64,000 nucleotides of DNA from Hydractinia symbiolongicarpus. Its lineage: Eukaryota > Cnidaria > Hydrozoa > Anthoathecata > Hydractiniidae. The translations under genes were made by a program, and so were the position numbers. The stretch is from positions 2,542,001 to 2,606,000 of the forward strand of contig NC_079882.1 in NCBI RefSeq assembly GCF_029227915.1. The letters run 5' to 3'. How positions within the stretch are numbered: the stretch's first letter is position 1; each line of letters starts with the position of its first letter. Under the pieces are notes generated by a model, which worked only from the letters and a program-made list of their open reading frames with translations, made no database searches and was not told where the DNA came from. Below are positions 1-12,545 of this stretch, in pieces.

Positions 1-405
1 TGCATATATAAAAATTAAATAATACGCTTGTTTATAAAAAAGTGTACTCTTTTGAAGAACTGATATACAAAATACGGTCCTTTGTTTTGTGTGTACTGAC
101 TGGTCCTCGTGAAGATTACCGCTCTTTACACTACCATTTTTAAAAATCCTCGTACACGATTTTGCACGGCGGGAGCAGTCTCCATATAAAAATTGCACCA
201 TGAATATTGAGGTAAATCGTTATAATTTTGTTTATTTTCCGCACCCTGAGTGATAACTATTGTACTTGATCCAGGCTGGCATGTTACACGCTTATCGCTT
301 AGTTTCAGCTTGGCCAACTTGGTATAAAACATTGCTCGACGTGGTGGTCGGAGGCCATTCTTTTCTTCGTCACAAATCTAGTTGCCAAATAAAAATAGTT
401 TTAAA

Positions 406-3400
406 ATGGTGAGTTCTTTTCAGTTATTTTTTTGATAGATAATGCCACTTTGACATGCAGATTTTCTTTAATTTTTGAATCAGGGGAGATCTCAGTCAAT
501 CCCGGATTTGAGTTGACTGGGTTATTGTCTACAGCATTAAAATACGTACAGCAAAATCTTGGTTATTGTATAACCCAGATATGCAGATATGCACTTCTAA
601 AAAACGAGAATTTTAAGCATCATTTTTTAAGTTAAAAAACTGGAGAAAACACGCTTTCGTCTCTAAGAAACTCTCATAAAAACACGATATTTACCTCCTT
701 TTTTCTGATATTGTAAAACGATGGAGAGCCGTAGGAACGCATGCACAATTGAATTATCGTAAAGGTGTATTCAACTTAAGGAAAATGTGAATCCTTGATC
801 AATAAAAATTGTTGCATAAATATATCCAAAGTTCATTTTATGTGCACTGGACAGGCAAGAAAAAAAGGCCAAATTAGCTATTTATGCTAATTTATAGATT
901 AAGATTGAAAATGCACTGACATTTATTCTCAACTATTCTGTTTGAGAGCTGACTTTAACAAATTTCAGTGTTAGTCTTTATTTTACACTTGATATCTTCG
1001 CTCGTATCATCTATCTATCTATATATCTATCTATACTGCAGAATACAGTCTTCTGTTCTGCTAGCTATTTGTGGCGGCGTAGATTAGTGGTTATAGCTCT
1101 CGTACTCTGTGCGGGAGACCAGGGTTCGATTCCTCTTGACGGCAATTCAACATGGGCGAGTGAATATTACCATAGCCCCGGGTTAACCCAAGCCATGTGA
1201 GGGAAATTGGGGAGACGTCTCTGTGTGTGGGCCGTTGAGCCACCGTCAAAAATATGTTTGGTTAGCGTTATTTCTAATTACAAAAGTGAGTCGGTCGGCC
1301 GGATAAAAAGTTTTCCCGAAAAATTACAAGAATACTATATTTCGCAGCCATATTTTGTTAAGGGGGACCAATTATATCTTTGAGGGTGGCCTTGGTTGTT
1401 GCCAGGAGTTGTCTAGTAGAGTGCAGGCCCTAATGGGGTCTGTGTTGCTCAAAATGAGCATTAAATACTCTAGGACTCTCCATCTAAGCCATGGCTCTCC
1501 TGGAAATAATAGACAGGGTATATCTCTCGATATTAGTGAAGCTAGCCGTGTAAAATATGCACATCTATCTATCTATCTATCGTTGCAGCCTGTTGTTTAT
1601 ATTTTTTGCCTGTACATATGCATCTATTGTTTTCCATGCAAAATCAAATTGTTTTGTTCTGGGTACAAAAAAAAGCAATTGGCATATTATATATATGTAT
1701 ACAGGATGCCAGAGTGAAGTTAAGGGATTCTCACAACTTCTGCCTCAGCAGCCCAGAGATTTAAACCTGGGATTGTATAGCATTTGATGTGCCACGAGCT
1801 CTTATCCACTGAGCCATGTTGTCGACAAAAGGATTTGTTAGAATCCAGGCAATTTTGGTATTTCGACCCTTGCGGGCCTTTGTCAGTGGGATACCAGAGT
1901 CAGCATGGGGTCACTGAAAGGAACTCTGGTGCAGCTCAATGTAGAATAAACAATGTAGAGCCATAATGAGCGCATATAATGTATACAGATGTATATATAT
2001 AGATACATAAATTTACCTTTTAAAAAGAACTACAGGATAAAAAATAAACTGTTTACAAAACCATAACTATGATAACTAGGGTACCATATCGCTTATGTGC
2101 GAGGGTGAGCTTCAGTGATTTTTTGAATAAAATAACCCTTTTCTCTAAAAACTTCATTTTTCGGAAAGTTACCCAATCCGTTCCCCCAATGCAAAACAAC
2201 GCTTTTGATTTTGTTGATTTTGCCACAAAAAGTGCCCTTGAAGTAAACAGAGCTGTGTGACATGATTAACAACTGCATTCAGCTTTTGATGTTAAGTGTG
2301 CTCTAAATTTACAACTTTTTATGCAAAAGAAGGATTATCGTTGGTTTTGGTAAAAAAAATATTCACTGTATGCAATAAGTCACTCACATTACACAATAAA
2401 TACAATAGCCTTGCACACACACAAAAACTTTAGCTTTCGTGTTTTTAATGTTAGTTTTAAGTTTTAAAATATGTGCCTGATTGTATGTGCCTTAAGGAAT
2501 TCCCTTTGCTCAAATGACTTTTACACCAGATATTTGTGTTGTGGTTAAGTTTCTTCACAAAAACTTCTACACTTGAAGTAAATTGAAGTACGGAATTTCA
2601 ATTTTGATTATTGTTTATTGTTCTTGTTTAGGATGTTGGCATTGAACACATGAGCAGGTATATTAGTCCTGTTAACCCTGCAGTTTATCCTCACCTCACA
2701 TTAATTTTACTTGGAATTGGAATATTTTTTACAGCATGGTTTTTTGTGTATCCTTTTCATACTGTAATTGACCAATATGTTTAACATTCACTTTTCCTGT
2801 GATTCGAATAAAATAGCCCCCTAAGCCCAGAGATGATCATCAGGCATCATTTTTACAAACTATAAAATATTAATCATTTAGTTAACTATGCTGTTAACGT
2901 AAATTTATACTAAATACTTATATAAATAATAATAACAGAAAGCCTAGCTGATTTTTTCAACAATTTCTCAGAATCCCAAGGTTAAACAAAAAGTATGATT
3001 CTTGAAAAGAAAGTGCTATGTGCTACCTAAACATTGTTAAACTTTTTTGTTAATGAAGTTAGGCAAAATAAAATTTCTGGTTTGCAGTACGCTAATAAAT
3101 TTTAAAATTCTTCATTGATAATGGAAACCCAGTGAACCTATGAAGCGAAAAATGACTACAAAATTAGACAACTTTCAATAAAAAATAGATCATCTTTCTT
3201 TGACTATCAAATCGACACCTTGGCAATGCCATGTTTTTACCATTGCTCCATTTGACATTTCCATTTCTTTTCGAATACTGTTAAGAATTTTAATGGTGTC
3301 AGTTTCGTGAGCTCATATCGAATTTTTTAGCTTTGAGGGTTATTAACCATTTTTCCTTGACTAGTTTGTTACAGATATGAAGTAACTTCCACGAAATACA

Positions 3401-3501
3401 CTCGAGACATTTATAAAGAATTGTTGGTCGCTTTGTTTGCTGCGTTATTTATGGGCTTTGGATCACTATTTTTGTTATTGTGGGTTGGAATATATGTGTG
3501 A
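406..3501 (+). CDS. TMEM258: TMEM258 (oligosaccharyltransferase-associated small membrane protein)
   Basis: Coding exons are 406-408, 2632-2747 and 3375-3501, giving 81 residues (human has 79). The first exon contributes only the ATG, followed at once by a GTGAGT donor. Exon 2 gives [16 protein letters not shown], near-identical to the human N-terminus, and the first membrane segment ending in FFTAWFFV. Exon 3 gives [17 protein letters not shown], then the second membrane segment and the C-terminus LLLWVGIYV. Phases join cleanly: exon 2 ends after GT and exon 3 supplies the A of a Val codon. The family is a two-pass ER membrane protein associated with oligosaccharyltransferase (N-glycosylation). 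The identity rests on near full-length similarity recalled from the family. The exon 2 donor (GTATCC) is weak, but required by the frame. Confidence 0.95.
1073..1581 (+). mobile_element. tRNA-derived SINE, copy 1
   Basis: The head (from about 1073) resembles a tRNA gene with a box A-like TTAGTGGTTA and a box B GGTTCGATTCC at 1123-1133. The body carries a conserved block (CTCAAAATGAGCATTAAATA and following), and the element ends in a short (ATCT)n tail at about 1561-1581. A second copy lies inverted at 47199-48092 and shares head, body and tail type. Copy 1 has about 160 extra bases between the head region and the TGTTGCCAGGAGTTG block that copy 2 lacks. It is not a functional tRNA gene: no acceptor-stem fold is evident. 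Confidence 0.8.
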
Positions 3502-5633
3502 CATCAAAACTTTTAAATAGATTTTTCGTAACATTTAACATCATCTAATTCTTTCAATATCGTATCTTTGTTTTCTCTGCCCATTGAAAAACGCGAAATT
3601 TTGACTAAGAAAATTCTTAGATTTTCAGGGTAAACCAAAGTTTTGGCCGAAAATAACCGGTTATTTTTAATTGTATTTGAAAGTGTAAAAGACAATATGA
3701 ACAACTAGGCGATTAATTTTCGCAAGACAAAAAAAATGACATAGCCAGTTTTTAATTAAAAGTCTCAATTCTTCTTTAAGTTTTATTTTTCCGAGTAAAA
3801 ACTGTTTCCAGTGCCCCTGGCACGATTGTTTAAGATTGTGACCAAAACTTTCCTCAGGGTATCGTTTAGTCAGGGCCATGGGACTGATCAAGCACAACAA
3901 GTCTAGTTTCTGAGTTAGACGCAGGCGGGATGAAACGAAAAGTCTTTACGAGTGAGCCTCATCCCGGAATGAAATCAGCATATTTTACATTTAAGGGGGC
4001 TGCGAAACGATTCAATAATCTTGATCACTGATATTTTCGAAGAATGGCGTGTAATGAACGGACTACTCAAAAGGTCAAGGTGCAAGAAATATACACACTT
4101 GAGATGTCTACGCAACCTGTTTATGAATAATCAATGTTTTATGATGAATTTGCCACTCTTTTTTTTTAAATTAATACCTCTAAATATATTTTACAGTCAT
4201 TGCTGTTGCTTAGACTGGTTTAATATACGATAAAATTATGTTTCTATTCAAAAAGGATATGATAGTTCAAAAAGTTTGAACTTTATATTTTATTGGAAAG
4301 TTTAGTTAAAAACAAGGTAAGAATTTATATTGAATAAATCATGGATATCCAATATATGTAGGAACCTTTCTGCCATTTTCGGTTATATTTGGATGCCCAA
4401 TATGATATTTAAGATGAATTGAATTGTTTTTGTCCTCGGTGATCATCAGCGTAGCCCTTTTAGACAACCTCGTTGTCAGGTCCTGTTGTTTTTTTTTATA
4501 TCGGGTTGGAAACATTTTAGAATGAGATCGGGATCTAAGCATATTTGCATCTAATGTACGCTTCTCATGAAAGGGGCGGTTGAACACCAAACAGGTTATA
4601 CATATCAAGTAAAATTTAAGCAAAAGTAAAAAGGATTTTGTTTTCTTAATATCATACACATTGAATCTATTAAACAAGTCACTAATTTACAAAACATCGA
4701 CCTCGTAAAGCAAAATTTTACGATTCCCACCGATGGCACACACAGGTAACAGGTTGTGCCAACTTATACCATGTCCAACTTTCGTTTGAATAGATATCGG
4801 TAGCTAAAATAGATGAGAAAGCATGCTTTTAAGAAAGTATACTGTGTAAATTTTTTTTTTATTTTGCAGTATAGTACAATATTCGTATATTTCGCAGGAG
4901 TAGACTTCAGAATATAAAAAATACACAAGAGTGCCCACCAGGCAACAGAGAGATTTTACCAACCCCACCGTGCTGTTTGACCCTTTTAAACTTTAAGTAA
5001 AGGTGGTTCGTTCTTACTTATGCATTAAAGTGTATGACGGGTTTGCCAATGTAGGCATATTATTTTCCGAAAATTTCCTAAATACTGGATTTAAAAATAT
5101 GCTGTAAAATTTGCTTAGATTTGCTCAAAATCGGACTGGTACGACAGGGATATTTAACATGGTTTTTCTCACTACCATAAACCGTAACAGTAAATCTTAC
5201 CCTTGGAACACCTGTAATAAAAAGTTGCACCATGAGTAACAAACACAAAAATTAATAAAATTTGAGTTTTTGTCAGCTTTGGCATGCATCACGGAGAACA
5301 AAAAAAGTGAGAATCACCCTCATATTTCAAGACTAAATGTTTTCTACATTGAAAGATGTAAATTTTAGGTCACCTAGTCTAATTTCACGGTTTTCAATGT
5401 TTAACATGCGTGTAAATTTTGAACTTATATGAGCTTAGGAAATCCTGTTTTAGTGGCATTGTCGACGATTTAATTGTTGCGAACATAATTTCTTGTAGTC
5501 ATAAATTGTTGCGGACATAAATGATTGCTTTTTTACTCAAAATCGTAATAAATTGTGTCATGAAATTAAGATTATTGAAAACATACCAAAACGGTATAAT
5601 TAATATCTTTTTCACGAAAAATGAAGTTCGCGA

Positions 5634-5712
5634 GCAACCTCGTCCCCAGGGCATCTTGTATCTTTTCTGATCCTGGGACGGTGATACCAACATGGCCCTG
5701 GAGGAGGCCTTG
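5634..5712. repeat. 80-bp CCCAGGGC repeat, copy 1
   Basis: A stretch running CCTCGTCCCCAGGGCATCTT to GGCCCTGGAGGAGGC recurs as its reverse complement at about 8366-8443 with roughly 90% identity. Each copy is itself a near-palindrome, with CCAGGGC at one end and GCCCTGG at the other. The 2.65 kb between the copies is not obviously a transposon body. Confidence 0.65.
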
Positions 5713-8365
5713 TCAGGTGACCCTCCAATACAGTTTTTCTGTGTGTAATATTTAATGAGATTTGTCTCAATTAACCAAAGTTTTATATTTAACCTTGCAG
5801 ACCTAAGCGAGCTCGGCGATTTACGTAACAGATACGTGCGGCGAGTTTGTTTTGATTCCTCTCACGCAACACACAAACTGCTCGCATATTGCCCTTGATT
5901 TTTTTCTAAATGTATAAATATACAACCAAGGCTGCTGTTCACTTGAAGAAATTCAAGCAATTTAGTTGTGTGTATTTTACTGAATTGGTGGGCTAGCAAG
6001 CACTGGGTTGCAAAACTTGCACTTCGTTGGTTCTCTAAGGTGCAAATATGGCTACATAATTTTCAAATGGACGTGTCATTCTAGGTGCCTGACTGAAGGC
6101 AAAAATTTAACTTCATATTACCATTTACATTTTTTATTCATGTTGACTGAACTTTAGAATTCTCATTTACCGTAAGTTCATATCTATGTCTGTATTACTG
6201 CTTTTATATGATACCAAGATTTTGCTGTACGAATTTTTATGCACAAAATTTATTTAAACAATAGTTAACTGAAAATGAATTCGTAAATATATATTATATT
6301 AGGTAAAAAAGGCTTCAAAAAAGTACTCTTGCTTCACATTTTGTGGCCTTAACATTTCAAAAAGACATTACTGATAAATTCTGCTTTTTCTTTTCCTAAT
6401 GACATGTTTTTAAAACGCCTTACAGATATACAAAAACGAGGTTTTTTTTGTTTAAAACATAAATAATCCAAAAACTTTATCGCAAGCATTATGCTGGTTG
6501 AAAATTAAAATCGACACTAAAGTCCACATGTGATCTGTTTTGTCGAATCAATATATAATACTGTCTTAAAGGTTACCTTCCGCGAAAAATAAAGTTTATT
6601 GCATATGAAAGAGTTTGAAAGGTTGTCTAGGAATTTAAACATTCTTTTTAAAATTCTTGATTGGTTCTTTAGAAGTTGGACTAAGAAGATTCACTAATTA
6701 TGCATCATGTCATGAGTATGCTCTGCGAGGGTGGTTTATTTAACATTTTTGACAAGCCCTAAGAGTTAAAAATGTTTTCTGGCTGTTCACTCTGACGCGT
6801 TTTAAACATTTTACATAAAATTCAATATTTAGTTACCATAATTATTCTCGATGCTAACTCATGACATCATAATTTTGCATAATTAGTGCAAATTTTAAGA
6901 CATATATCTCTAAAACGGATAAAGATGTTTTAAAAAAGTAAACAGATTTCTAGAGAACTTTTGAAGATCTTTCATATTTGCTCAACTTGATTTTGCGCAT
7001 GAGGTAACCTTAAATAGTTTACAGAAAGAATTGGTATACAATTTTACCAACATCAAAGTATTGCTACCTTAAAAGAAAAAAAATGTTTGGGAAATAATTT
7101 TTTGAGTAAATTATTTTGGGGATTTTAGACCAAAATTAGTTCCATGAAGTCACACTTTTTAGAGCTCATCAAAATTCTGCTGCTGTTGGGATAAATTCTG
7201 AAACTTAGAAAGTATAATGATAATAGAACTATTTTTTGGGCTTAATTTCATCAAACCAATCTAAAACCATATCATACCAAATCTCAAGTCTATATTTTAA
7301 TTTTTACCGAAGTTATGAGACGCTATATATACATACTATATACTCGGTTTAGACTTTTTTTGTTATTTTTTTATGTTCACTGCTTTATAATTAGTATTAA
7401 AACTCTGGAGATAATATATCTTAGTGGTGAGCTGTTTAATATCTACCACTATCTTCAGTACATCCTGGATTTAACCAAATGCCAGATTTAGCGCTCAATC
7501 AAAGTGTGACTTAAAGTTTGATTGAGTTCGATTTTCTTAAATTTCTTCATAGTGTGTTAAAAAGGTCCAGCAAGAATCAGTTTAAGAAAATCTTCATTTT
7601 CTCTTCCTTAAAATGGCTGTGTAATTTTTTTATGCCTCGTGTAAAATTATCTTTTATCGGATTGGTCTAAAAGTACTCCTTAACAAGTTTCAAGTCAATA
7701 CCTTTATTTTTTAATTCCACTTTAAATTTTCTTAAATTAGGCTGGGTAAATGTGCAGTCAGTGATAAAATGGCTAACCTACTGGCTTTTTATATCTTTTT
7801 ATGGTAACCAAAGCATATAAAGTAATAAAACATGCCCACTAATAACAACCTGATATAATTTAAACGTAATGATACATATATTTTGTAACAAAAATTTTTC
7901 GATATTTTGTGCAAAATTATTTTGTCTATAAAGGACGTGGGGGACAATAGGTCTCACAGCTAGTAATGTTATGTAGCGTCATTCTTTGCATAAAGCTGCA
8001 AATCAAACCTGGGTCCTTTAAAACAAGTTGAGTTTCTTTTTTTTCTTCCCATCTTTTTGCTAGGTATAGTATGCTAGCTAGATATCTTTCTAGTTTTATT
8101 AAACTTTCCCAGCTTTACTTTCCCAGAAATATTTCCATGTACGCAGTATTACTTTATGATGTCTTATTTTATACTCTCATTGCTTAGTAATGCTTTTTAT
8201 TAAATTTTTTACTTCGAAAAAAAACATGATACTGATACAGCTCCTCCGCCATTTTAATACGAACAGCTTCCTCCTGTTCGTCACAGACTCGCCGCCTCGC
8301 CAAAATGTTTTGTATGGCGCAATAATTATGTGACATATCCACGCCAATCAGGTTTCATATCGGAC

Positions 8366-8443
8366 CAGCCTCCTCCAGGGCCATGTTCGTATCGCCGTCC
8401 CGGGGTCAGAAAAGATACAAGATGCCCTGGGGCCGAGGTTGGT
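8366..8443. repeat. 80-bp CCCAGGGC repeat, copy 2 (inverted)
   Basis: Reverse-complement copy of the repeat at 5634-5712, with the same terminal CCAGGGC/GCCCTGG palindrome. Core words (CAACCT.GTCCCCAG) also appear in the hairpin at 27143-27262, so these may belong to one widely dispersed family. Confidence 0.65.
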
Positions 8444-8546
8444 TCACTTGGTAAATTTTTGCGAATTTAACTTTCAAAAAGTTGAAAATGCTATTTTCTT
8501 CCACGAAAAACCTGTCAAGTAAACCGTTAAATTAGTCTACACTTTG

Positions 8547-8880
8547 GTACGGTGGCATATTTGTGCCACCTCAACTTATATTAATTTTTAACTTGTTTTC
8601 TAGTTATAACTCGAGCTATAACTTATAACTTAGTTATAATAAAGTCGAGTTATAAGTTATAACTCGAGTTATAACTTGTGGGCATCAACTTGTGTGTACA
8701 TAAGCTGGCTCATAAACAGACGTGTTTAAAACATCGTTGTACTTCAAGAACAGACGTGTTTGAAACATCGTTGGACTTCACACAAGTTATAACTGCAGTT
8801 ATAAGATATAACTCGATTTTTAACTTGAAAACGAGTTAAATTTTACCATAAGTCGGGGTGGCACAAATATGCCACGTACA
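8547..8880. mobile_element. Fold-back MITE-like element with GTGGCATATTTGTGCCAC ends
   Basis: The ends are inverted copies of GTGGCATATTTGTGCCACC followed by an AACTTAT-like word; the end motif is itself palindromic. The interior is full of AACTCGAGTTATAACTT-type palindromes and contains two tandem units of about 34 bp (AACAGACGTGTTTRAAACATC) near 8715-8785. No coding capacity. Structure indicates a non-autonomous fold-back element; target-site duplications are not clear. Confidence 0.65.
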
Positions 8881-9292
8881 ATTGCTACCAAATACAAAGA
8901 ATTTAATTTTAGCGACAGAAAAGCTTGCTATTCTGTGAATTGCTTAACTTTTCTGGTCGCATAACACGGAACTCAGTACTCACAATTTCTTTACTTTTTC
9001 GTCCTCGCAAAATCCTCTGTATGTTATTAATGTCGATGGAAATTAATAAAATCGCTTTAATTAATGCCGCAAAATCATCTATTGTCAAAATGCGATAATT
9101 TATGTCGAGCATTAAAACCGCAATATATTATGTCGCAATAAGATTTTCAAGATATTAATTTTTAATATAATTTTTAATGAAGACTTTATATTTCATTCAT
9201 TTTCTGTGAAATCTTTCTTAAAAAAACTGCGGCATATCGAAGAAAATAAATTTAGCAACTGTTTATTGTTTAATGATAGGATATATTATTAC

Positions 9293-12259
9293 CTTGTCTT
9301 CACCTAAAAAAACCTTAGCTTGGTTATTCGGCGTGCCACGAGTAGAAAACATCGCATCGTTACAATTGCTCCATCTAAAGAGTTTAAACCATGGTAAATA
9401 AAAATCCTCACCGGAATCGCATTCATATACAATTAAAAACACCGTACCTAAATTCCCTTCCACACCCAGTATGCGCTTGTCCAGAAGAAACAGGGAGGCT
9501 ACAAAAGAAAGGTTAACTAAAACAACGTTCTGCTTTTTCATACAAACTCGCAAAAATTGACATTGACTTAACATGTAAAGTATTACTACTTTCTTAATTA
9601 TTATGCTCTGTGAGTATAAAATACAGAAATAAATGGCGCAAAATACTTGCCTTCCTCTAGACATATCCCATACATGCCACTCTTTTCCGATAACAGCACC
9701 GATTTTTAACGGGTTTAGTATTGACCAGTCGCACGAAGAAAGTCCTGACGTTGCTCGCAAACAGTTTAATGATAGTACTGGTTGATAATTTACCGTGTCA
9801 TATAACCGAACGCAACCGTTTTGTTCCGCTACTAAGAGCTAAAAAAATATTGAAATGGAATTAAATGAAAACATTAGGTGTAGAAATTTTCGCGATTATT
9901 GTGTTAAGTACATTGATTTCGCACGATTTAGCTAGTGTAATATCATTTAGTTCAGTTCAATGCAATACTCTTCGCATTTCATAAGGGTTATCATATGCAG
10001 TGAAGTTGTGCTAACTTTCGTTGGATCGTTTGGATTCCACTTCACGCTCTTTCCTGCACTAGTGAGTGGGATACACATTTCTTCTTCACATGAATCAACA
10101 TTCCATATTCTGCATTTTTTATCATCTATGAGTGGATGTAGAGTTAAATTAAAAAAAAATGCTTATAACAATACAACATTGCGTCATGACAAGTGGTATA
10201 ATGTTATTGCTTAAAAGCAAGAATTAAAGGAAAAGTTATGGTACGTTTTTAGGCATTCGTGACTTCTCCAGGATTTTGCAATTAAACGCACATTTCAATG
10301 TTTTTCTTATAAAAATAGAGTCGCAGAGAAAGTTTGCAAACAGCTCGTGTACAAAAACATTTTTTTACAAAATTACGGAATTTGTAGGCAAGATTTTTTT
10401 TTAATTTCAGGACAATATTTATACTTTCCAGAACTTTCTAAATTCTGGAAATAAACAAATACATCATACCGCCAACACTTGCTACTTGGTTTCCTCTGAT
10501 TGGTTGAAATGAACAATCATTGACAAAACTTTTGTGTTGACCTATAATCTAAATATAGTATCACAACAAAATAAGTCGTGTCGTTAATTTTTTTACAATA
10601 ATTTTTTTCTTATATATAATATACATAAGAATTTCAACTTCGACAGTCTTTATTTTATGTCTCCTACATAAAAACCTTCGAAAAACGGTATAAACTGAAC
10701 TGAACTTGCCAGCTTCGCGAAAATTAGTTCTCGAGAAAATTAAATTTTATTTTCAAAAAATTTCTCGCAAAAATTATTTCCCTAAAATAATTTTTTTTCT
10801 TGTTATTGAACTGCAACGGGGATCCCGTTGTAATGGACTTCCTCGACCGAGCACATATCCATTTTGTGGTGAAGGACGGAAAAAAAATTACAATACATTT
10901 TATATTAACTACACAATGCATCAAAACAAACTTCTCTGGGTTAAATAATACTCAAATAATTGCGGTGTACCATAAAAAGCACTTCATGTAGAAAATTCGT
11001 TTGCAGAGGTATTTCCCCTTCAGTGAGCATACCCACGACGCTGATATTAAAAACAACCCATCAGCTAATACTTAGTATAATATAATATCCTGTGAGACAT
11101 GTTAAAATACCTTTTTATATTAGTTCTCCCAAAAAAAAGGTGTTCACACTATACGAATGAGTAGAAAGGATCCCTAAAAATAGACCAACACACACCTTTA
11201 TAGAAACTTTCATTTTATTGTCCACTGAAACAAGTCTGAGTTGAAAATCCAATCCAATTGTACAAAATCTAAAAACAATGATTTTGTTGATTATTGTTAA
11301 GAAAAAGAGGAAGTGTCTCAAAATAAGCATCAGAAACAAACAGATTGGTCAGCCAAATCAATGCACACATTTTTTGAAGATTCTAGAAGGTTGTTGTAAC
11401 AAGATATTAAGCTTAATTTAGATCAAATATAAATACATAAATACATTTGTACAAATAACATGGCCATTGTTAGATATTCCTGAAAAAAAAAACATTTATC
11501 AATAATCACAACAGATGACAAACAAAAAAGTGTATGCATATACAATTAAAATAATTTTAAGAACATAAAGAAATGCAAATAACTTGCTTTATTAACAATT
11601 CTAAAGCAGACAATGCAATCATATCAAAGAGGAGAATTATAGTACTTCTATCTTTCTTAAGAGATCCTAGGAGATGAAAAAATTCTTTCATGGTGGTGTT
11701 CGCAATCATGCTATGGAATGATTTGTCATGTACACTTTGTAAATTAAATTTAATGTTAGCAGGAACTAATTATAAATTAATAATAGTCATTATTGCTAAA
11801 ATATGTTAATAAAAAGCACAGTCATTTAGTATTGCGAATTTGAAGTTAATTTGTAAACTGCAACACTAATGCTAGTTTTGGTAAGGTGGGATAGGAATTT
11901 AATACCTAAAGATTATTCTGATAAAAATCTCCACTCACCCCATACTTACCATTGCAATATTAGTAAAAAAATCAATATACATACATAATGCATACAGGAT
12001 GAATCAACATTGATGTTCTCGGACTCCAAGCACATTTTAATATTGATGGACCATGCTCAATGTCAGTTAGGTTCTCATAGGTGAACTCTTCTATGTTTGG
12101 CTCAAATTGTGGAAAATGTAAAACCGACAATGTCACAAAATTCTCCCATGTGTGTGCTAATAATACAGGGCCAGCATCCTTTTGGTGAAACAAGTCAACA
12201 TAATTTGGTGATTTGTTGGTAATGATTTCAGCAAAGCAACTTCTCTCATTTGATATCAT
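9293..12259 (-). CDS. NUP37: NUP37, nucleoporin of the Y-complex (partial model)
   Basis: Recognisable exons on the minus strand: 11985-12259 (start ATG at 12259; ends ILKCAWSPRTSM and following), 11196-11268 (FCTIGLDFQLRLVSVDNKMK), 10016-10125 (DDKKCRIWNVDS, SVKWNPNDPTK), 9647-9838 (LLVAEQNGCVRLYD, GKEWHVWDMSRG) and about 9293-9475 (LFRWSNCNDAMFSTRGTP). They match human NUP37 in order: IAWSP, IKFCTSA, CRIWN, MSVCWHPEE, LVAEKNGTIRFYD, DWLIWDI, CLFRWS. NUP37 is a WD40 beta-propeller in the NUP107-160 nuclear pore scaffold. Not resolved: one exon of about 27 residues between 11196 and 10125, the exact 5' end of the 9293 exon, and the last exon or exons. A 3' splice-like CTTCAG ends 5 bp before the ATG. 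Confidence 0.85.
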
Positions 12260-12545
12260 AATTTCTGAAGGTTAAAAAATGATTGCAATATTTAAAGTCA
12301 GAAAAGTTTAAAATAAATTAAAGATTCATTGTACTCCGTTTCAAATTAAATTGGAAAACTAAACATGAACAGATAAGAAAACTGACTTGAAAATTCATTA
12401 TATAGTTAAAAATTTCCTAAGTATTAATACATATAACTTTAACCAAGAAATTTGAAATCTTATTTAATAAGATTTACTTTTTATAGCCATTCTAAACATA
12501 TGATGTTATAACTTATAATTTAAAATGCTAATTCTATAACCACCA

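Larger units (their letters stand above)
3502..9292. other. Gene-poor intergenic region between TMEM258 and NUP37
   Basis: About 5.8 kb of AT-rich DNA with no open frame that looks like a conserved protein; the longest frame (4339-4677, minus) matches no family I know. It contains an inverted pair of an 80-bp repeat (about 5634-5712 and 8366-8443) and a fold-back element at 8547-8880. The 3' terminal exon or exons of NUP37 should lie here but I could not place them. Confidence 0.5.

Noticed and set aside
126-332. 68-codon minus-strand frame divergent from TMEM258
   Set aside because: Could be a first exon of a divergent gene, but no family similarity and no confirmed splice partner within the window.
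1073-1145. tRNA-like sequence with box A and box B (also 48020-48092)
   Set aside because: Head of a SINE with a long body and tail; no proper acceptor stem or 3' end of a tRNA.
4339-4677. 112-codon minus-strand frame
   Set aside because: Low complexity, no recognisable motif, no splice context; expected by chance in AT-rich DNA of this size.
10724-10991. Overlapping short frames on both strands near 10.8 kb
   Set aside because: I looked here for the missing NUP37 exon; none of the frames resembles the expected WD40 blade.
11115-11195. Extension of the NUP37 exon 2 frame (ILSTHSYSVNTFFLGELI)
   Set aside because: Weakly resembles the next NUP37 segment, but a stop precedes any donor and the splice phase does not fit.
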